NCBI GenBank assembly: GCA_015680685.1
Contig: MNCI01029178.1
Span: 1,120-65,119 of the forward strand
From: Gnetum montanum
Lineage: Eukaryota > Streptophyta > Gnetopsida > Gnetales > Gnetaceae
Reading direction: 5' to 3'
DNA length: 64,000 bases
Under the pieces are notes generated by a model. The model made no database searches. It was not told the DNA's origin and was given only the letters and a program-made list of their open reading frames with translations. The position numbers and the translations under genes are program-made. Shown one piece after another: positions 44,831-57,041 of the stretch. Position 1 is the stretch's first letter; each line of letters starts with the position of its first letter.

Positions 44831-45463
44831 TGCATAGGATTTGCAATTTCTCCAGAATTTCTTCATGTGCAACTTCAAACCTTTAACCTATTCTATTAAG
44901 CAATGATTTATTCATCTATTCCACTAATATATATATAACTTTATAATTTAACGAAAAGAATTTTGATGTTTCTTCCCTTTGACAAATGTCAACTCTCTCT
45001 GAAATCATGCCATATACCAATATGTATCAGCTATATTCAAATGTACATCACATGGTGCAACAGTGACACCTTAGATCAACCCATGACAATAATGACAACT
45101 AACAAACATCTTAGCTCTTGTGGAGTGTTATGTTAAGTATTGAATAAGAGGAAGTGTCTTCACTTTGCCTTAACTACCATCCATGTCCATTGTGCCAGCT
45201 CATGCATCTTGAATTATCATTATTAGCCATGCTTACATGTCCCTAGGTTCCACCCTTGCATTTTAGCAGACCTAGGCCTGCTAACATATAGGGGTGGGAC
45301 CTAGGAACACTTGTTTAAATAAAATAAGAAATAATTTTATTTAAAGTGAATAATGGTATGCATCTAAAATCTCAAGTAAAAGGTTGAAGGTTCAAATTCC
45401 ATTTCTACTTTTTAACTATTAGTACGAAGAGATACTTAAAAGTTTTTAGAGATTTCAATGTTG
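44831..45463. other. Flank between element C and the LINE
   Basis: AT-rich with no recognisable gene. It begins with 23 bp (44832-44854) identical to 45898-45920 inside the LINE. Confidence 0.4.
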
Positions 45464-45481
45464 ATGATGGATAATAATGTA
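45464..45481. repeat. LINE target-site duplication, left copy
   Basis: The 18 bp atgatggataataatgta recur perfectly at 48875-48892 and flank the LINE. Confidence 0.85.
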
Positions 45482-48400
45482 AGGGGGGTGTTGGACCCCA
45501 AAAATGAGTTTTGTTAATATGAAAAAAAAAAGAATGAAATAGAAATTCAACTTCAAGACATTTAAACTAGATATAGATGGAAAAAAGGGACTTAGTGAAC
45601 TAGGAATGTTACATATGGGAACATCTTTACAAACCACCGATCTCGAAGTGGAGGAAAAAAGTCTAGAGATTAACCATCTTATGAGGATCCACCGAGAACA
45701 AGATTAGAAAAGGCTAGTAGAAAACCAAGTAGAGCAAAAAACACCAAAAATTATGAAAAAACACTCCTGAGAAGTGAATCATGCTATGGAAGATTGTTGG
45801 GATTCATGAGGCTACTCCAAGGTTGCAACAAATGAAACAACTTATTAGTGTCCAACTTGAGCTTTGAAGCATGAGATATAATTTGGAAGTGGACAAGGCA
45901 TAGGATTTGCAATTTCTCCAAAATAGTTAGATGCTAAATGTTTGAATAATTAGTCCTTTGAAAAATTAAAGTATATCTACACTTCCATATATAATATAGA
46001 ACAATGGGCCTAATGACCTTCTAAAGAAATTTAAAGTTTGTGGAAGTGGCAGACAAAAATCCAACCATAATATTGTCTTGAGAAAGCTTGCACGAAGGGA
46101 TAACTTTAGAAGCCCATCCCCACACATGCTGAGCAAAGGAGCCAGGCCAAAAAAACATGGACAAAATCTTCAATTTCACCATAGAGAGGGCACTTAGGAG
46201 TATGAATCCCAATGTCTTTTAGAAGTTTTTCAATAGATAAGCCTTGATGGAGAAAACACCAAAGAAACTATTGAATTTTAGAAAGAGTCGAAAGGTTCCA
46301 AATTTGGTTGAAGAGATAGATTTAGAATTGTTTGGACTCTTGTTTTGTGCCAAGATCTGTTATAGTATTGAATGACCATTGAGGAATCGTGCAATAGTTG
46401 GAAGGGGACATGCAGCTTATAAGGTAGAAGTTTTGACCCATTAGTCCACTAGAGACCATGAAAAATACTTTGAATTGAAACATCCAAGTGCAAGGATTAA
46501 TGAATGAAATTATAAACTTGATCTAAGCAATGGTGCATCGTTTTGGAAGCCCCATACAAATTTTCAAACACTTCCCAAGAAATCCATTAATCTACGAGAC
46601 AAAAACAACTAAGGAAAATAACTTCCTTCTAATATCAAGTAGTGACAACCCTAGTGTTTGTAGTGGCAAGAGGAGTAGGTGACAAGGGTAACCACTAGGG
46701 GAAAAGCTTAGAAAGAAGAGTAGGATTGAGCTTGACATTAGCCCAATTTATATAATGGTGTAACACCTACCAAGCCCTCCAAATGCTTTTGAAGACATGG
46801 GATCTAAGAATGGTGATAGTATGGGGAGAGAAGATCCAGTTAATGAGAAGGCTTATGTTTGGGAAACACTTGTTAGAGTCTTAGCTGGAGGAGACTTCCA
46901 ATAATGTCAGGGACATCCAAATGCTGAACCAACCACTTGGCAACTAAAGTTAGCCCCTGTTTAAAAGAATTCAAAAGGCCTAAACCACCTTTATTCCTAG
47001 GAGGAGTAACAATATTCCAAGAAACACAATGGAAACCTTTTTGAAAGTCTTTAGAAGACCACATAAAGTCTCGAAATAATCGCTCCAACTTCTGATAGGC
47101 AGCATGGGAGGGAGCTCAACATGAGGAATAATACACATGAGTAGAAGCACAAATAGATTTATAGATAAGGTACTTGCCCACAAGAGTGAGGGATTTAGTC
47201 TTCCACTTTTTGAGTTTCCTTTGAATAAGAGAAATTACTTGCTCCTAGAAAACTAAAGTAGGACCTCTAAACCATAAGGAAACTTTCAAAATTTTCATGA
47301 TATCTTGGTCCTGAATAAGCTTCCAGTTAAAGGTGGGTAAATGACTATAGTTATTGTTGAAACTATAAATAGAAGATTTACTCCAATTAATAGCAGAGCT
47401 AGAGAGGTAGTAATATTGCTTCACCCAAGATAGGAGATGCTACACATTAGCAACAATGTTTTGAATGAGGAAAAAGGAGTCATCCGTGAAATGCATATTA
47501 AGCAGCTAATATTAAGGGGAAGAAAGATGAAGCTTGCATAGAGCCTCATTTTGAATGTTAGAGTTTAATTGACGATAAAGGAAGTCAATAGCGATGATGA
47601 AGAGGTAAGGGGCAAGAAGACAACCTTGCCACACTAACCTATGAATAGAGAAGGAAGCAGTGATACCAAAGGTAGTAGCTATTCTTACAGTAGCATTTGA
47701 GAATAATCATTTCACCATATGAAGAAACTTAGGATCGAAAGCCAATTTAGTCATGGTCTAGATAATAAAGTCCCACTTAATATTGTCATAGGCTTTTGCA
47801 TGATCAAGCTTCATCAAAAGGATATCTTGGTCATCATCCTTCGCTTACTAAAGATCTTCCCAAGCAACGATGACATTGTTTAAAATGTATCGCCTTAGGA
47901 CAAAGCCCATTTACTAGGAAGAAATAATATGGCAAAGAATTTTCTTCAAATGTAAGCACTTGGCCTAGATTTTGTAGACCACGTTAAGAAGCATAATGGG
48001 TTACCAATTGGAGATACAAGTAGGATCCCTCGATTTAGGAAGAAGACAAATAATCCTTAGATTTAAATTTGGCCCTCAAGAACCACTAACGATAGCCTCT
48101 CTGATAACTTGAAAAAAGATCATTACCAACCATATCCCAATGATTTTGAAAAAATTTAGTGGGAAAGCCATCATAACCAAGGGCCTTCTTGGGGCTCAAT
48201 TTAAAACAAGCTTGTTGAAGCTCAACTCGAGTAATATTAGCTTCTAAAAATTTGTAACATGTTAAAATTAACTAATCCAGGATAATTTAGCATGGTGGCC
48301 TCGAATGATGAGAGATCCATTAGGGTAGCAATAAATAAGGCCTTGAAATGCTTCTTAATATAGAAAAGGAGACTATTGTGGTCAGTGATGGTGGTACCAT

Positions 48401-48874
48401 CTCTAGAAAGTTTATCTAAAGAGGGTGAAGGAAAAAAGCTATTACGATACTTGAAAAATTGCTTATAATGCTCATCTTGAATATTTAACCAAGTAAGTCT
48501 ACTTTTAATTAAGGCACTTTGTGCCTTGTATATGTCCCAATGTTGGAAAGCTAAACAAACTCTAGTTAACTCCTCATGAACTTGAGTATTAAAGGGATCT
48601 TAATCTCTCAGTAAAGTGATCAATAGTGGAATGAATGTTGTTATACTCATGTCTGACATGAGAGGCCACTTCCTTACCATAAGAGTGGGCAAAATTTCTC
48701 ACCCTACTAGAAGCACAAAGCCACCATTGGATCCATCCCACTTTACCTAGAGACCTAAGTTCCGCACTCCAAAAATTTGAAAGAAGTTGTTGAGCCAAAG
48801 GAGAAGAAAAACAGTTACCGTATAATCCAAAAAGATAGAAATTATGCCTATGATGTAATTAAAAAAGATGGGAA
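45482..48874 (-). pseudogene. L1-type LINE, 5'-truncated, dead
   Basis: Minus-strand non-LTR retrotransposon, 3.4 kb. It starts inside the linker after the endonuclease (48798-48589, WIQWWLCASSRVRNFAH), continues with the N-terminal RT part (RLTWLNIQDEHYKQFFKYR near 48490), the RT core near 48200-47500, and ends with a C-terminal block (47088-46873: RLFRDFMWSSKDFQKGFHCV, then PPRNKGGLGLLNSF) and a zinc-binding-reverse-transcriptase-like domain near 46212. This is the plant L1 order. Endonuclease and ORF1 are missing, as usual in 5' truncation. The 3' end (45482) lacks an obvious poly(A). Many stops. Confidence 0.8.
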
Positions 48875-48892
48875 ATGATGGATAATAATGTA
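48875..48892. repeat. LINE target-site duplication, right copy
   Basis: A perfect copy of 45464-45481, directly next to the truncated 5' end of the LINE. Confidence 0.85.
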
Positions 48893-49770
48893 TCCGTGAT
48901 ACATGTTACCATGAGCACACATGGTTGTTAAGGCACGGGGAGACCCTTTCTCACATACAGTAAGCAGCACACGATTGGTCAATGCTACCGTGCTTGTCCA
49001 AGTCGTTGGGTCCTCAGAAACGAACGGCCAACAAAATTTCTGAAGATACCCTTCTCTGGTACACTGAAAATGTCAGTCTTCTTCCGAGTACCGGTCCCTT
49101 GAGATGCGAAAGCACCGGAATGTGATGCTAAATATTGGAAACAGGCTGAGTGCTGCTGAATTTTTGTGCTTGAGCGCCACATTGTCATATCGTAACAACT
49201 CGGCAATCATTTTTTTTAACACATGCATGATTCCTACCATGTGGACACCGATGCACCAGAGATTTGCCATTTCGGATAAATTTTGATGAACTGTTAGCGT
49301 TGGATTCAGGTTGGATTCAGGTTGTATTTCATAATTTCCAGCGAAATTTTGTCTAGATCTGTACATGGAAATCGTTTGTCAAACGAAATGGATCTGTATA
49401 TGGAAATAGTCACCTTGCCTTGCCTTTCGTTGCCTCGTATTATTTTTGCCTGGTTCTGGATGTCTGCATCGTACTCTGAATCTTACAGAAACTTCATTTC
49501 ATTAGGTCGCCAGGTAGCAATCAAGATTCGTGGCATTGGCATGACAGAGACCACAAAATTCATGGCATGGGCATGACAGAGACCACAGAAAACAAGGGAG
49601 GGAGTACGAGTGAATAAACAAACACAGGGAAATCACGAAAGGGCTACTTTGGTAACCGAAGGCCGAAGGGCCAAGTTTGGGTCATACGAGAATCAAGTTT
49701 GCGACTGGACGTGCCCGTGCCCGGTAAACATTGCATTTTGAAGGGATTGGCCTTCGGGAGCGTCAAAGTT

Positions 49771-49952
49771 CCGCCCTGACTCACACATTGTTCTTTGGTC
49801 ATTGCTGGTTTTTGCTCTTTTTCTCATCTTCGCTGAAAAAAGAAAAAAGAAAAGGGTCCGCCATGACTCACACATTCACGCGTGTTCATTGATCATTGCT
49901 GATTTTTGCTCTTTTACTCATCTCTGCTGGAAAAAGAAAAAACAAAACACGG
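49771..49952 (+). repeat. Tandem duplication upstream of the MFS gene
   Basis: Unit 1 (49771-49858) and unit 2 (49859-49952) share the sequence cgccNtgactcacacatt, tgatcattgctg/ggtcattgctg, tttttgctctttt and the following GAAAAAAGAAAAAA run. Differences are scattered, so the duplication is old. Confidence 0.7.
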
Positions 49953-50704
49953 TCATTGTCATGGGTCATGAACATGATGGCGGATGGATGCTTGTTCAAC
50001 ATTTTATAAAAATCTGTTTGCTAATGAGCCAACGAAGCCCACCAGCACATGGCCAATGGCCATACGCAAGCTCATAGTGCTCTGTTTTTACTTTCTCCTT
50101 CATCATGACATGACCAATGCTGATTCCCAGTGTTCCAAAGGTTTTGGATCATGGTAGGTGAGGTGAGTTACTGGGCTGTGCTTTGTTTAGTTAAGTTGTA
50201 TCTTTTTATAATGTGGTATCTTTAACATGGCCCTATGGCACTACTCACAGGTCTTGGTTGAACAAAAGTTTTTGCAGACCTGATTTGCTATAAATTTGGT
50301 TGAGGCTTGATGCTTAATTTCATTCTTCAAAAGACTGGATTGAGTAACAAAAGGGTTTCATTTGCTTGCTGTCATTTTGGTTGTTGCAGAAATTATATGT
50401 TTGGCCCGATTATGGCTCTTGAGTAAGGATATGTATTAGATGCTCTCCATACCTTTGCAAATTCCTTGCTTCAATTTAATGGTCATATCGCAATCTTTTG
50501 TGCAATTTTTAAGCATTAACAATATTTTGGATTTCCATTGTATTTGTTCTATATTTTACAATGTTTTTTTTATGATATATGAGATTTAATTTTTTAAAAA
50601 AACTAATATATTTAAAATTTCTCTATCATATCCCAGCCATGAACGGTCCCCACTTTTTCTTGACGCACATGTACCCAAACACATTCCGAATCACCAATCC
50701 TCAA

Positions 50705-51055
50705 TTCTTTTGATGCATAGGTGGACACAGTATATATAGTGTATGACAATAGATTGTTCTTGCAATCATGCAGCATCCATACATGGTCCCCTGTTGCAAT
50801 TTGGTTAAAAAATTAAAATAGATTCAACACCAAATCTAATTTCTATAAGTATTGTAACATACCTAAACCCGGTCAGAATCAGGAATCCTTCATGAATCGG
50901 ATTCTTTTGATGCATAGATGGACACGGTAGCGTATGGCATTAGCTTGTTCTTGCAATCATGCAGCATCCATACATGGTCCCCGTTCCAATTTAGTTAAAA
51001 AATTAAAATAGATCCAACCCCGAATCTGATTTCTATTACAAGTATTGTAATTGTG
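50705..51055 (+). repeat. 197-bp tandem duplication in the MFS promoter region
   Basis: Ttcttttgatgcatag occurs at 50705 and 50902. The copies continue through gttcttgcaatcatgcag, catacatggtcccc and ttaaaaaattaaaatagat. The second copy ends about 140 bp before the start codon. It may have doubled promoter elements (inference). Confidence 0.8.
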
Positions 51056-51195
51056 ATCAATTCTATTGGAGCGAATGTTTCTGGGTATGGTTGAATACAT
51101 GGTCACAGACTATTGCAATCCACTTGAACTTGAATTTGAGATTGAGGTTGAAGTCGAGGTTAGGTTGAGTTGAGAGCAGGGGGAGGAGAACGCTA

Positions 51196-54100
51196 ATGGC
51201 GTCTGCGTCGGACATGGACAGGAGCAGGAGCAGGAGCAGCAATAGCAATAGAAAATGGATTAGCAATAGCAAATGGGCAATGATGGCAGCTGGAATTCTG
51301 ATACAGTCCTTTTCTGGTAGCTCCTACACATTCGGAACGTACTCGGAGGCGCTCAAGAGGCGCTTGGGCTATGATCAGTCTACGCTGGACACGATCAGCT
51401 TCTGCAAGGACATCGGTGCCAACGTAGGCGTTTTATCAGGCATCTTGTACTCGTATACAACTCCATGGCTGGTTCTTGTGGCCGGTGCCGCCCAGAACTG
51501 CGTCGGCTATGCCTTGCTTTGGTTGACGGTGACTGGAAAAATGAAGGCGAAAGAGGAACAAGTAGGCTTCTTCATGTTTCTGGCTGCTCATGCCCAGACT
51601 TTCTTCAACACCGCCGTCGCCGTCACTGCCGTTCGCAATTTCCCTTTCCACCGCGGCACCGTCGTCGGCATCATGAAGGTGCATTTCCATGCTTTTTTTT
51701 TTCTTTAATTCTTCTTGTCGAACATTTTGTTTTGGCTCGAAAATTCACCATTTTAGCCCTTGCTTTCGCGTCACCTAAGATTTGTTGATGTTTTAGATGC
51801 CAAATTACCTTGAATTTGCCTACGATCACGATTTTAGCCCTTGCTTTGGCATCCCCTAAGATTTGTTGATGTTTTCGATGCCAAATTACCTTGAATTTGC
51901 CTACGATCACAATTTTTAGCCCTTCCTTTGGTATGTTTTAGATACCAAATTACCTTGAATTTGCGTAAGATCACGCTTTTGCGTCCCCTGAAATTTGATG
52001 ATGTCTTAGGTGCCAAATTACCTTGAATTTGCCTACGATCACGATTTTTAGCCCTTGCTTTCATGTCCCCTAAGATTTGTTGATGTTTGCGATGCCAAAT
52101 GAATTTGCCTACGATCTCAATTGTGCTTCAGCGAAATGGGTGCATTGCAGACCATGCTGTTATGGAAGAGAGCACGAGATTGTTTAATCCTGCCTCTTGC
52201 CCTTATTTAAGCTTTTTAAGATCTGTCAGATATTTCATTTCTGCCCAATTATAGCAGAACATGAGGGTAGGACAATGGTGCCAAATTATCACTTGGCCAA
52301 AGTCTGAAAAGAATTTTCTCATAAGCTCATTCTTGGCATTCTGCTACCATTTTTCCTCAAATCATTTTAAATTTGCCATGATTCAAAATACCGAATCTCC
52401 TTCCCAGCGTAAAATCGTTGGGGTTTTTTAACTGTTCAGCGACCTTCGCTTATAATTTAAGCGTGATTTTAGTTTTCTTACCTTTGTTGATAGGTTCGGT
52501 CCCGAAACTTTTACAGAAGCGATAATAAAAAGTTTCTGTATGATCTAAATATTTCCAATCCTGCAACATTCTTTACAATTTTTTGACCAATGTATTAATA
52601 TCAAAAACAATTTTGTTAATGAAAAATATCATTTGAAGTACAAATTATTGTAGAATTTATTCATGACTTTAGTTTAGATTATTCTTTTTAACATTTATAT
52701 ATCAAACAATAATTCTGCCAAACTATGATAGAATCCGCGTATGATCCGACTTTTTAAGATTGTATTCTAAATAATGTTTTAAGAAATAAGGGCTGGCAAA
52801 GATGCGGCCACACTAATCGAAACTCAATGTGGATTTATGCCGGTTAAAATTAGATCTAAATTAGCAGGAATGCAGGATAATATGCTCTCAGCAGTAGTCA
52901 ACACCAAAATGAAAGGAGAATTCTTCTGATTTAGGTGTTAATAGTTTCATTGCTGATTTATGCTGTCGACTGGGTTATTCATTATAAGAATGGTAATTAT
53001 ATTGTTTTCAGGTGGCTTGCAAATTAAGTGATAAAAGAAGGGCACAAAAACTATGATAGGGTGGTTTCTCATGGTTGTTGGACTTTGGCATCGGTTCTGC
53101 ACTACAACAATGTTTATGAACGCAAGCCTTTCATTGGTTATTTAAGAGATATGATCAAAGTCTGCACACAATTTATTTGATTAACAGTTACTGAGTTGTC
53201 ACTAACATGCGACAGAGTTGACAATTGTTTAGGAGAGAAAATGAACATTGGTTACCTTTTGTTATCCTTTGAAAATAGTGAAAAGTGACATCATTCACAA
53301 GGTGGATGGATGCACATGGTCCGAAAAAGCAGAAAAATTTACCTCTGCCGATTTCTTTTAGCAAAATTGAAGAAATCGAAATATCATAATAAAATACACC
53401 TGTTGACAATGGTTATTTTAGTGAAATTGTATGCAACTGGCTTACAATTGTAAGCTACAGTATTGATGTGATATTACCATTGTTAACTCTTCTAAGTTAT
53501 ATGTGCAGCCCATCAGATATGACCAGGATCCATGCATGACCTCCCAAATCATTGGATTTGCTGTGGTGGTTTTTAGGGACTAGGCTAGTTGGCAGCAGGA
53601 ATGCTAGGAACAGGAGGGTACACGATGCAAATAGCTTATCACTTATGCAATGCTTATAGGAAAGATGCATTAGAGTACCTCATGGAGATTATAATCAAAC
53701 CTAGCTGAATCGTAGTATGTATCTCAGAAACTATACTGGCTTCAACATCATGATCTAGTTTCAGAACTATCAATCATGGGTTAAAATGCCATCTTTCTAT
53801 AGGACAAATTATTTGTCGATATCTAGAAAAGGACTTCAAGATAGTTAATTATAAAATCATCATGGATGTTAGAATTTTAACATTGATTACATGACGATGT
53901 TATAAGATTCATTTTGAGGGAAATGCTATAAATTTTGTTTGAACAATTACAGAATATCCTTGCATTTCTGTTTTGATTCAAATCGACTTCTTGACATTCA
54001 TTCTGTCATCATACCAACCTATGCTTGCATAGTCCTCTGTTCTTCGACACCAACAATAATAGTACAGTTAAAAGCGAGGTTTTAGAGATGCATTGTTGGA

Positions 54101-55479
54101 TTCTATGAATTTTTATTTTTTATGATATTGCAGTAGATTTTAAACATATTTACAGTTTCATTTTTTATTGATCATGTGAAATGCAGGGTTTTTTAGGATT
54201 AAGTGGTGCCATACTCCTGCAAATTTACTATACAGTTTATCATGGAAATCCGACATCATATCTTTTCATGCTCGCTTGGTTACCTACATTATCATCCATC
54301 TTGCTCATGTTTGTAGTTAAGGCACATCCAAGTGTTGAAAGAGCTGAAAGCAAAACCTTAGATCTTCTCTCTACCATTTCTGTGGCTGCGGCAGCGTATC
54401 TTATGGTTGTCATAATCCTTGAACACATTTTTACATTGAATCACGGAACCCATTTGGCTATTTGTATTGGTATGGCCATCATTCTTCTTTCTCCTGTCAT
54501 TATTGCTGTTAAGAAGCAGATTGACAGTACCAAAGACGTGTCACTAAAGCAACCTTTTCTGGACACCAATATTGATTATTCTCCCTGTCAATTAGCTGAT
54601 ACGAACATGACAAATGAAAGTGATACAAGGGCTGAAAATATAGATGCCCAGACTTCTCAAAAAAATTCCATTGTGACTGATGAGGAGGTAGCCTGTTCTA
54701 CTGATAAAGATGACCTAAGTAGAAGGAAGATAACAATAGGGGAAGATTTCACTCCTTTTCAGGCTATGAAAACAGTAGATTTCTGGCTTCTCTTTCTTGC
54801 AATGGCGTGTGGCATGGGTTCTGGTCTTGCTACAATTAACAATATGAGCCAGGTAGGTTCATCTTTTGGCTACAAGTCCGAAGGAATCAATACTTTGATA
54901 TCCTTGTATAGTATCTGGAACTTTTTGGGTCGCTTTGGTGCAGGTTATACATCCGAATTCTTTTTGCACTCAAAAGGTTGTGCAAGGCCATTTTTCATTG
55001 CTTTGGCGCTGCTTATAATGGCTGTAGGCCATTTGGTCATAGCATCTGGTGTGCCAGGTTCTCTGTATATAGGATCAGTCATGATTGGCATATGCTATGG
55101 TTGCCAGTGGTCTTTGATGCCTGCAACTACTTCAGAGATCTTTGGATTAGCACACTTTGGCACACTATTCAATGTGATTGCTATTGCAAGCCCCATTGGT
55201 TCATATGTCTTTTCCGTGAAAATTGTTGGGTCCATATATGATAATGAAGCAGACAAACAACGGAATCTTACCAATGCAATGACTTTAGTTTCACCATCAG
55301 CAAAGGTGTGCCATGGTGTTCACTGTTTTAGATTGTCATTTTGCATTTTGTCTGGATTTAGTCTACTAGGTTTCAGCATTGCTATGTTGCTATTTCAACG
55401 TACCAAGGCTTTTTATAAAGCAAGCGTTTATGAAAGAATTGGTATAAAGAGCCAAGTTTCAGAAAGGCCTGAGTTATAA
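51196..55479 (+). CDS. Nodulin-like/NFD4-like major facilitator transporter (2 exons)
   Basis: Likely join 51196-51678 and 54187-55479, giving 591 residues, normal for the plant family related to Arabidopsis NUCLEAR FUSION DEFECTIVE 4 (nodulin-like domain plus MFS). Exon 1 gives KWAMMAAGILIQSFSGSSYTF (first membrane helix, about residues 26-46) and the family motif SFCKDIGANVGVLSG. It ends GIMK at donor AAG/gt. Exon 2 follows acceptor ATGCAG/GG in the same phase and starts GFLGLSGAILLQIYY, as in homologues. A hydrophilic loop (about 270-350) separates two halves, and the second half opens FQAMKTVDFWLLFLAMACGMG. About 12 membrane helices. The substrate is unknown. The start has a good plant context (cgctaATGGCG). 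No stops or shifts: intact. No nearby gene partners. Confidence 0.88.
51679..54186 (+). other. Intron 1 of the MFS gene (2,508 bp)
   Basis: Bounded by donor AAG/gtgcat and acceptor tgcag/GG between phase-0 exon ends. It contains a tandem array at 51751-52125 and otherwise no recognised feature. The frame read through the donor stops after eight codons, which supports splicing. Confidence 0.8.
51751..52125 (+). repeat. About 82-bp tandem repeat array in intron 1
   Basis: Units start with ttttagccc at 51751, 51832, 51914 and 52046, and a fourth, 5'-truncated unit lies between the last two. Each contains gatttgttgatgtt, gatgccaaattaccttgaat and ttgcctacgatcac. It gives spurious open frames on the minus strand. 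Confidence 0.85.
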
Positions 55480-56670
55480 CACTTGGTGAGCATTGTGATT
55501 TTAATGAGTATTGATCCCAGTTTCACAGCAAAATGATGGAAGTGGTTGTTATTGTAATTCAAATCATAGCAGTTAATTTGTATCATTAGTGGATTGCAAT
55601 TTTTCTTTAGCTTTCAAATTTTGATTGTTGTGATTGTTGTTTAAATTATTAAGCTGTTGATGTTTAAATATTGATTATACTAGCTTATATATATATATAT
55701 CTCCATCAATTGACTCAGATGATTTTAAAAAAGATGATGTTAATCAAGCTCAACTACTGGACCAGAGGTAACAAGATATCTAAAAACAGAATCAGTCATC
55801 CCTCTGTTTTTCTACCACTTACCCAATTTAGTTTTACCCTCTGGGTCAAGTTTGCTCTGTCTTTGTTTGTTGAAATTTGTCTCTGGATAATAGAAATTAT
55901 GATTGTGCACTTTAAGTCTGCTATGAACTAATTGGGAAAAGCAACAGAAAAACGAAAGAAACTAATCATGCATGTTCCGCCATTGTAATTCTGCTTGCTT
56001 TAAATTATTATGTTTGCTTTAAGGCATATATCAAATGTATATCAAATCCATCGCCTAATAGGTAAATTAAATTAGTTGGCCAAGCCTAGGCAGATGGTGT
56101 AAAAGGCCGCAATGCAGATAAACCATTGTTTCAAAAATCAGGTCAAATTTGACATCTTCTGTGGATCACCGTAGCCGGGAATAGGATAAAGGCAACAGGA
56201 TGAACCCAATAAGAAGTCTCATAAATTTAAGCGTTTACCAAATTCAAATATTCAAAAAAATCTTCTTACTGCCTTCATGGGTCTAGTTTCGCAGACCATA
56301 AACTCTGTTATTTTTCAACGTTAAATTATTTAAAATTGTAACTTTGGAATGAGGAGAAATTTTTTTTAAAACTTTTTTAATAAATCATAATTTAGTTAGC
56401 TCTTTGGCCTACGATTTACCATGTCATTGTTGCCTCTCATATGGTGCTGACTGATCTCAATTAGTTATTAAAAATTGAAATTTTTACTTTTTGGAAGTGT
56501 GCTGTGCTGTATTGTACTGTGAGAGAGATACACGTACCCAGGCAGGAGCCAATAAATTAATTACAGGTTGAATATGCATATAAGCCGGTGGAGCTTTTAA
56601 AAAATATTTATGATCTAAGTGGCTTTTTATTGGAAAAAATTAGAAATTTGCATAAAATTTTAAGATATGT
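55480..56670 (+). other. Downstream region of the MFS gene
   Basis: 3' UTR and intergenic sequence. No canonical AATAAA is seen close to the stop, and a (TA)n run lies at 55686-55700. No further gene recognised. Element D starts at 56671. Confidence 0.4.
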
Positions 56671-57019
56671 AATCCCAATTGCAGTCATGCACGAGGTCCA
56701 AGATGTGTACAGATTATTAAGGAAAGGAGGCTCATCGCACTTAAGCTAGCTTAGACTCTCTCTCTCTCTTCTAGTTTAATTAATATTATTTTTCATCATA
56801 CTCAGGAGTGGTACTAGTGTAGAAACACATCATACACCTCACTCTGGACTAAACCATACGTGACAAAGCTAATACTAGTCTAGGTGGGAAGACAACGAAC
56901 TGCGACCTACGAGTAACTGTCTAGATACCACAACTAGCCCATCTGCGGAGTTCGACCGGATCGTGTGTAAAACGCTCGTATTTATATGGTTGAGTGTAGG
57001 GGTACCTTACCACTCATCA
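56671..57019 (+). repeat. Element D 5' LTR, last 349 bp
   Basis: It starts abruptly in gtaatcccaatt and matches 61338-61700 of the 3' LTR. U3, core array and TATA are missing. It ends CACTCATCA. Confidence 0.85.
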
Positions 57020-57021
57020 CC

Positions 57022-57039
57022 AGGCACCGTTGCCAGGGA
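57022..57039 (+). other. Primer binding site, tRNA-Asp type (element D)
   Basis: AGGCACCGTTGCCAGGGA matches the tRNA-Asp complement at 15 of 18 positions, two bases after the LTR end. The N at 57041 follows. Confidence 0.65.
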
Positions 57040-57041
57040 CN

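Larger units (their letters stand above)
48893..51195 (+). other. Host upstream region of the MFS gene
   Basis: No coding sequence is recognised. The composition is more GC-rich than the surrounding repeats and the sequence looks single-copy within the window. It contains three direct tandem duplications: 32-bp units at 49529-49592, about 88-94 bp units at 49771-49952 and about 197-bp units at 50705-51055. A TATA-like gtatatatagtg lies at 50729-50740, but it is too far from the ATG to be assigned as the core promoter with confidence. Confidence 0.45.

Noticed and set aside
49104-50077. Possible small genes upstream of the transporter
   Set aside because: Short frames on both strands without domains, overlapping tandem duplications; no supported start context or splice structure.
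51436-51690. Minus-strand frames over exon 1 of the transporter
   Set aside because: Shadows of a well-supported exon with family motifs.
51671-52064. Minus-strand repetitive frames rich in Lys and Arg
   Set aside because: Translations of the intron tandem repeat; period and breaks follow the DNA repeat, not a protein.
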